A stretch of 64,000 bases of DNA from Caminibacter pacificus (GTDB lineage: Bacteria; Campylobacterota; Campylobacteria; Campylobacterales; Nautiliaceae), in contig NZ_RJVK01000005.1 in the NCBI RefSeq assembly GCF_003752135.1, forward strand, positions 62,001 through 126,000. Reading direction: 5' to 3'. Positions 59,729 to 64,000 of this stretch are shown here, piece after piece; position 1 is the first letter of the stretch; each line of letters begins with the position of its first letter. The notes beneath the pieces were generated by a model. It had not been told where the DNA came from, did no database searches, and saw only the letters and a program-made list of their open reading frames with translations. Both the position numbers and the translations under genes were made by a program.

Positions 59729-61113
59729 TGGTAGTTACGCGTTTTGCACCGAGTCCGACCGGATATTTACACATCGGAGGGCTTAGAACGGCTCTTTTTA
59801 ACTGGTTGTGGGCTAAGAAAAACAACGGAAAATTTAGACTCAGAATCGAAGATACCGACCAAAAAAGAAACAAACAAGAAGCGGTTGATGCCATACTTAA
59901 AGCTTTTAATTGGGTAGGGATGCATTGGGATGATGAGGTCGTATTCCAAAGCGAGAGATTTGATATTTACAAAAAATACGTTCAAGAGTTACTTGATAAA
60001 GGGCTTGCTTATAAGTGTTATTTGACTCCTGAAGAGCTTGAATTAATCAGAAACGCAAAAATGAAAGGCGAAGAGCCTCCTATCGATATCAGAAAATATA
60101 GAGATTTTAAAGGAGAGCTTGATAAACCGTTTGTGGTTAGGTTTAAAACTCCGCTTGAGGGGACTTTGTGTTTTGAAGACGGAGTAAAAGGCAAACAATG
60201 CGTAGAAGCAAAAGAGATTGAGGATTTCGTAATTGCAAGAAGCGACGGTACTCCTACTTATAATTTCGTTGCCGCGATAGACGACCATGAAATGGGAATG
60301 ACGCATATCATAAGAGGAGACGACCACCTCAGAAATACATTTAAACAGATGTTGATTTATGAAGCGTTCGGGTGGGATATGCCGAAATACTACCACGTTC
60401 CTATGATTCACAACGAAAAAGGCGCAAAAATGAGTAAGCGTGACGGCGCCGTGGATGTTATGGAATATAAGCGTGAAGGATACCTGCCTGAAGCTCTTTT
60501 GAACTTCTTAGTACGTCTTGGGTGGAGTCACGGAGACCAAGAGATTTTCAGCGTAGAAGAGATGATAAACCTATTCGACCCGAAAGACATCAATAAAGCA
60601 CCGAGTCGCTTTAACAAAGAAAAACTTGATTGGCTAAATGCACACTATATTAAAAATTCACCTAACGAAAGACTTGAAAAACTTTTAAGGGATGATTTCG
60701 GTGTTGATATTGTAAATCACGACAAAAAAGAAATATTAATCGACGAGCTTAAAGAGAGGGTGAAAACTCTAAAAGAGATGGCTTTAGAGATTGAAAAAAT
60801 ATTGACTCCTCCGAGTGAATACAACGAAAAAGCGGTTAAAAAATTCCTAAAAGACGAAGTGTTGAGTAACTTAAGAGAATTTTTGGTCTTTTTAAACGCC
60901 AAAGACCCGAAATTGCCTCCTGAATGGCATGACGTTATGGATGAATTTTTAAAACTAAAAGGTATTAAGCCTAAATTCCTTATGCCGCCTCTACGAATCG
61001 CAATGGTAGGAGACACAAAAGGTATTGATCTTGCGGCACTTTTAAGCGTGCTCGGAAAAGAAGAAGTCAAAAAAAGAATCTCCTCACTACTTGCTAAATT
61101 CGAGGTTTTTTAA
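59728..61113 (+). CDS. gltX: Glutamyl-tRNA synthetase
   Basis: Class I synthetase of 461 residues. The HIGH motif is PTGYLHIGG (9-17 region), the KMSKS-type loop is KMSKRDGAVDV near 230-240, and AIDDHEMGMTHIIRGDDHL and the anticodon-binding helical part (about 315-461) follow. Bacteria of this phylum often have two GltX forms, one charging tRNA-Gln with Glu; which one this is cannot be told by eye. It ends the topA operon, overlapping the converging gene by 4 bases. Confidence 0.96.
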   Translation: MVVTRFAPSPTGYLHIGGLRTALFNWLWAKKNNGKFRLRIEDTDQKRNKQEAVDAILKAFNWVGMHWDDEVVFQSERFDIYKKYVQELLDKGLAYKCYLTPEELELIRNAKMKGEEPPIDIRKYRDFKGELDKPFVVRFKTPLEGTLCFEDGVKGKQCVEAKEIEDFVIARSDGTPTYNFVAAIDDHEMGMTHIIRGDDHLRNTFKQMLIYEAFGWDMPKYYHVPMIHNEKGAKMSKRDGAVDVMEYKREGYLPEALLNFLVRLGWSHGDQEIFSVEEMINLFDPKDINKAPSRFNKEKLDWLNAHYIKNSPNERLEKLLRDDFGVDIVNHDKKEILIDELKERVKTLKEMALEIEKILTPPSEYNEKAVKKFLKDEVLSNLREFLVFLNAKDPKLPPEWHDVMDEFLKLKGIKPKFLMPPLRIAMVGDTKGIDLAALLSVLGKEEVKKRISSLLAKFEVF

Positions 61114-61748
61114 ACCTCTTTTTCTTTTAAAATAAACGGTTTAAAATCATTTACTTCAAGGCATGCGTTTATGCATCTTTTGTCATTTACCATATACGAA
61201 TGAGTGTGACCGTGGACGTTGAGGTCGCAGCCGCACAGATAAAAGATTTCTTCAAGCAATTTTGAGATATTTTTATATTTTTCATCATACGGATTGTCGT
61301 TAAATACGGGATAATGTGAGAAAAGAATAGTTTCTGAATCTATCTTTTTTATAAGACATGCGGTTCTTGAGAGCGTTTTTTTGTCGTATTTGTATTGTAG
61401 GTAATTTAAAATTTCTTTGTCAAAATCGGTTTGAATTTCTATATCTTCTATTACTCTCCAGCCTATCGATTTATAATATTCAAGATGTTTTTGTTTGTCG
61501 TGGTTGCCTTTTATGAGCGTTATTTTTCCGTTTAGTTTAGAAGCGGTTTTATATGCGTCTTTAAAAGCTACGTCTCCTAAATGCAATACTTCGTCTTCTT
61601 TTGAAATATATTCGTTTAATCTGTCTATTAAAAACCTCTCAAAATCCTCATATCCTTCCATTCTCGCTTTTTGAATGCGAAGAGGCTCGTACAACAGAAT
61701 ATTTGAATGTCCGAAATGCGTATCGGCTATTATTTTCATATCAGGCAA
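61110..61748 (-). CDS. Metallophosphoesterase, calcineurin-like
   Basis: A 212-residue phosphoesterase with the metal motifs IIADTHFGH (5-13), HLGDVAF (near 56-62), IKGNHDK (79-85), FSHYPVF and VHGHTHSY. It resembles small bacterial phosphatases of unknown substrate, distinct from the YfcE-type gene at 57233. The start is a TTG at 61748 with AAAGGA 5 bases upstream; an ATG three codons later lacks a site. It overlaps the permease gene by 8 bases. Confidence 0.88.
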   Translation of the reverse strand: MPDMKIIADTHFGHSNILLYEPLRIQKARMEGYEDFERFLIDRLNEYISKEDEVLHLGDVAFKDAYKTASKLNGKITLIKGNHDKQKHLEYYKSIGWRVIEDIEIQTDFDKEILNYLQYKYDKKTLSRTACLIKKIDSETILFSHYPVFNDNPYDEKYKNISKLLEEIFYLCGCDLNVHGHTHSYMVNDKRCINACLEVNDFKPFILKEKEV

Positions 61749-62886
61749 ATTTTTCCTTTATTTGTGAAATAATTAAAAACACTACAAACGAAACAAGTGC
61801 GTATATCATATCAAATCCCAAAATAGAGATGATTATACCCATCGAAATTACGGCAAAAAAAGAAGTTTTTGTTTTTAAAATTTTAAGCGCCGCAAGAGAT
61901 ACCAAAAAGTATATAAGCACGAAAACGCCGTTTGAATAGGTGATAAGCAAATCTATTTTAAAATCGAATAAAAACTTAAAAACACTTACCACAAAAATAA
62001 TTCCCATAATAATAAAAAGCGCCTTTTTAAAGCCGATATTCAATGTCGTCGCGAGTCGTGTAAGGGACGCTACATATAGATTCAGAGCCATAATGCAGAT
62101 TATAAAAGCCACAATCGCCATAATTTTATCGGCGTAAGGCATTATGTGAGAGGCGACGATTACAAGAGAGTGCAGATTTTTATCTTCATTTCCGTATGCG
62201 TTAAATACAAGAAGAGAAAACGTAACCGCCATATACATAAAAGCAACTATTATTATTCCGATAACCACCGCTTTGAAAAAGTCGTTTTCGTTTTTAAATT
62301 CATGTGAAATATGGCTCATCGCTTCAATCCCCACAAAACACCAGAATATTATCCCGAGTGTTTTTATTATATGAAATTCGTGAGCGTTTATATGGAAGTT
62401 CTGAAACAGCGAAACGGTAAAAAACGTCGAAATTATAGTAATTACGGTAACCGCCACGGCAATGTTTATGTTTGATGAGATTGTTAAACTCATCAGATTT
62501 AAAATCAAAATTATTGCACTTGCAAGAAAGATAAATTCTATCAGGTATTGGTTACCAAACGCTCCGGCAAGATATGAAGCGGCCGTAATTATTACAACAG
62601 GAGGGCCTATCGGGATGATTGAAAGGTACAGAAGTTTTGTGGCAAATCCCATTTTCTCTCCGAAAGCCTCTTTTACAAACGTCGCACTCCCTCCGGCACT
62701 CGGATACATAATGCCGAGTTTTCCGAATACAAATGCAACAGGCAAAATCATTATAGCCATAACAAACCATAAAATAAGTGAAGCCCATCCGCTGTATGTC
62801 GCACTAAGAGCCGGTACGATAAACACGCCGCTTCCAAGAAGCGTAATTACGATAGTGGCGATTCCCTGAGTTAATGAAAGTTTCAC
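61741..62886 (-). CDS. APC family amino acid permease
   Basis: A 381-residue membrane transporter with about 11-12 segments. GIATIVITLLGSGVFIVPAL (9-28) is the first-helix substrate motif of the APC superfamily, and PSAGGSATFVKEAFG (62-76) follows. It is close in length to YjeH-type amino acid exporters. The regulator gene that diverges from it has HTH and cupin domains, so the permease is likely its target. Substrate unknown. Confidence 0.87.
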   Translation of the reverse strand: MKLSLTQGIATIVITLLGSGVFIVPALSATYSGWASLILWFVMAIMILPVAFVFGKLGIMYPSAGGSATFVKEAFGEKMGFATKLLYLSIIPIGPPVVIITAASYLAGAFGNQYLIEFIFLASAIILILNLMSLTISSNINIAVAVTVITIISTFFTVSLFQNFHINAHEFHIIKTLGIIFWCFVGIEAMSHISHEFKNENDFFKAVVIGIIIVAFMYMAVTFSLLVFNAYGNEDKNLHSLVIVASHIMPYADKIMAIVAFIICIMALNLYVASLTRLATTLNIGFKKALFIIMGIIFVVSVFKFLFDFKIDLLITYSNGVFVLIYFLVSLAALKILKTKTSFFAVISMGIIISILGFDMIYALVSFVVFLIISQIKEKFA

Positions 62887-62915
62887 AAAATGCCTTTTTT
62901 AAAATTATACCCAAT

Positions 62916-62962
62916 TTGACAGGAAACAAAAACTTTTATAGAATTTCTTAAAAGAAACAAAA
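62916..62962. promoter_or_regulatory. Permease/regulator intergenic region with promoter and repeated operator-like sites
   Basis: TTGACA (62916-62921), 17 bp, TAGAAT (62939-62944) forms a plus-strand promoter for the regulator. GGAAACAAAA (62922-62931) and AGAAACAAAA (62953-62962) are direct repeats 31 bp apart, flanking the -10 box, and could be binding sites for the XRE regulator. Confidence 0.55.
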
Positions 62963-62970
62963 GGCTTAAA

Positions 62971-63768
62971 ATGACGCTTGGAAAGAAGATAAAGTTTTTT
63001 AGAGAAAACAAAGGACTTAATTTAAGCGAGCTTGCAAAAAAGGCGGGGGTCGCGAAATCGACGCTTTTTAAAATAGAAGAAAACAAAACAAATCCAACTA
63101 TAAATACAATTTGGGCGATTGCAGAAGTTTTGGGAGTGCCTTTTGGTGAGCTTGTGGGAGAAGGGGAAATTAAGGGTGAGGGTGTTAGTGTCGTATTGAT
63201 AGAAAAGACGGAAGAATTTGAGAGTTACAAAATGAATTTAAAAGAAAATGCAGAGTATATTGCAAAACCGCATTTTGCTGGGGCAAAAGAGAGAATTTAC
63301 GTTTTAAGCGGAGAGGCTATTGTAGGTCCCGTTGATAATCCAAAAAGTGTAAAAAGCGGAGAAACGATAGAATTTAGAGCCGATAAAACTCATATTTACA
63401 AATCAAAAACGTCGAGTGTTTTAATCGTAACTATTTTTTATCCTAAAAAGATATATTTTCAAGAAGACGTTTTTGTAGACGTGTTTGATGAAGAGGTTTA
63501 TGAGAGGCTGAATAATTTAATCAAAAAAGGGGTCGGAATTATCAGGGTTATTGCAAAACACGATAAGTTTGACGCCCAGAACGTAGTAAAAAACGAGCAC
63601 GGGATATTTATTTACGGCAAGTTTGAAGTTAAATTTAACGAGCCTCTCAGTATCAGAGATTTTGAAAGACGTGAAATTTTGGAAAATTTTAGCGAAGATA
63701 ACATTTATGCGGCTTATCTTGCCTTGATAGGTGAAGTGGAAGCGGCAAAAGAGCAGATGGAAAATTGA
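62971..63768 (+). CDS. XRE-family regulator with C-terminal cupin
   Basis: A 265-residue regulator. The helix-turn-helix covers about 3-60 (NLSELAKKAGVAKSTLFKIE), and the cupin sensor covers about 85-155 (GAKERIYVLSGEAIVGPV, then KTHIYKS). Residues 160-265 form an extra helical part not usual for short XRE-cupin proteins. Such regulators control neighbouring transport genes, here the divergent APC permease. Its last residues (MEN and the stop) are encoded by the dispersed repeat described at 63763. Confidence 0.9.
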   Translation: MTLGKKIKFFRENKGLNLSELAKKAGVAKSTLFKIEENKTNPTINTIWAIAEVLGVPFGELVGEGEIKGEGVSVVLIEKTEEFESYKMNLKENAEYIAKPHFAGAKERIYVLSGEAIVGPVDNPKSVKSGETIEFRADKTHIYKSKTSSVLIVTIFYPKKIYFQEDVFVDVFDEEVYERLNNLIKKGVGIIRVIAKHDKFDAQNVVKNEHGIFIYGKFEVKFNEPLSIRDFERREILENFSEDNIYAAYLALIGEVEAAKEQMEN

Positions 63769-63786
63769 TAGTTGATAATGGGAAAT
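63763..63786 (+). repeat. Third copy of the dispersed GATAATGG repeat
   Basis: AATTGATAGTTGATAATGG, continuing GAAAT, matches 3849-3872 at 19 of 24 positions. It overlaps the stop codon of the XRE-cupin gene and lies before copy B of the structured intergenic element. Confidence 0.65.
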
Positions 63787-63852
63787 GAAAACAGTGAAAA
63801 GCAGAGAAAAAAGGATAATATTTAAAGGCGTTGATTGAGATTATGTAAACAT

Positions 63853-64000
63853 AATTAATAAAAATGTTAAAGAAGCGGAACAATTGCGAATTTAAACGAA
63901 AAAAATACGTCAAAAAAATCACACAAAAAAGCGGAAGCGGTCTGTGATTTTTAGTATTTTTGAAGTGAAATAAAATTCGCTCTCTTGAGGAGCTGATTTA
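63853..64000. repeat. Structured intergenic repeat element, copy B (window edge)
   Basis: Same blocks as copy A: AACAATTGC (63879-63887), GGTCTGTG (63939-63946) and GCTCTCTTG (63979-63987), with spacings of 60 and 40 bases against 57 and 39 in copy A. The stem AAAAATCACA (63914-63923) with TGTGATTTTT (63943-63952) is again perfect over 10 bp, with a compensated T-A pair where copy A has G-C. GCTC/GAGC with a 7-base loop is also kept. It may continue past the window end. Confidence 0.75.

Overview
The window is a 64 kb piece of a bacterial chromosome with A/T-rich, densely packed genes. The gene set points to a Campylobacterota (Epsilonproteobacteria) member, most likely a thermophilic, anaerobic or microaerophilic Nautiliales-type organism. 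Supporting signs are a futalosine-pathway menaquinone gene (mqnA), cydAB with a DUF4492 partner, a neelaredoxin-type superoxide reductase, the norspermidine gene nspC, a stand-alone ThiD2, Aer-like single PAS proteins, and TATAAT-centred promoters. Genus-level placement is inference.

Layout. 1-7744: a tight minus-strand operon (dcd, pyrF, thiol-disulfide protein, inositol-phosphatase-like, accD, thiE, rlmH, dksA-like, membrane protein, dihydrouridine synthase, ribE). 7866-9664: accB-accC, closed by an intrinsic terminator. 9688-10970: a CRISPR array with its own strong promoter and no cas genes in view, followed by a very A/T-rich tract and two orphan genes. 12230-20879: housekeeping genes, mainly minus strand (mscS-type channel, GH73 glucosaminidase, rnhB, AAA ATPase, MFS, HIT, pyrE, frr, deacetylase, secG). 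20961-27649: bioC-like, heme protein, hemerythrin-like, thiD2, BI-1, TPR protein, serS. 27734-33464: a branched-chain amino acid binding protein and its permeases (livH, livM), with three sensory genes placed between them (a degenerate oxygen-binding-type/GGDEF protein and two Aer-type PAS proteins). 33549-35448: thiG, hydrolase, DUF1232. 35443-38500: an A/T-rich accessory patch with a WYL regulator divergent from three genes of unknown function, beside a four-tRNA cluster and a GGGGGTA direct repeat typical of integration sites; this is the best candidate for an undescribed system. 39138-44680: pckA, the cytochrome bd operon and superoxide reductase. 44786-52948: rnhA, HDOD, rnc, aroC, mqnA, molybdopterin genes, nspC. 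52954-64000: an EIIC-EAL fusion, the topA-phosphodiesterase-bioB-antiporter-gltX operon, an amino acid permease and its XRE-cupin regulator.

How they work together. accB, accC, accD with bioB and a bioC-like gene cover biotin and malonyl-CoA synthesis. thiE, thiD2 and thiG are scattered thiamine genes. aroC feeds chorismate to mqnA for menaquinone, the likely electron donor of cytochrome bd. Cytochrome bd and superoxide reductase form an oxygen-protection block. moaD, moaE, moeA and a second MoeA-like protein make molybdenum or tungsten cofactor.

Beyond genes, the sequence shows a perfect 13-bp hairpin that buries a Shine-Dalgarno sequence (30534-30564), a 9-bp operator-like inverted repeat on the cyd promoter, a duplicated 140-bp structured intergenic element (50548-50684 and 63853-64000), and a dispersed GATAATGGAAAAT-type repeat, one copy of which lies in frame inside thiE.
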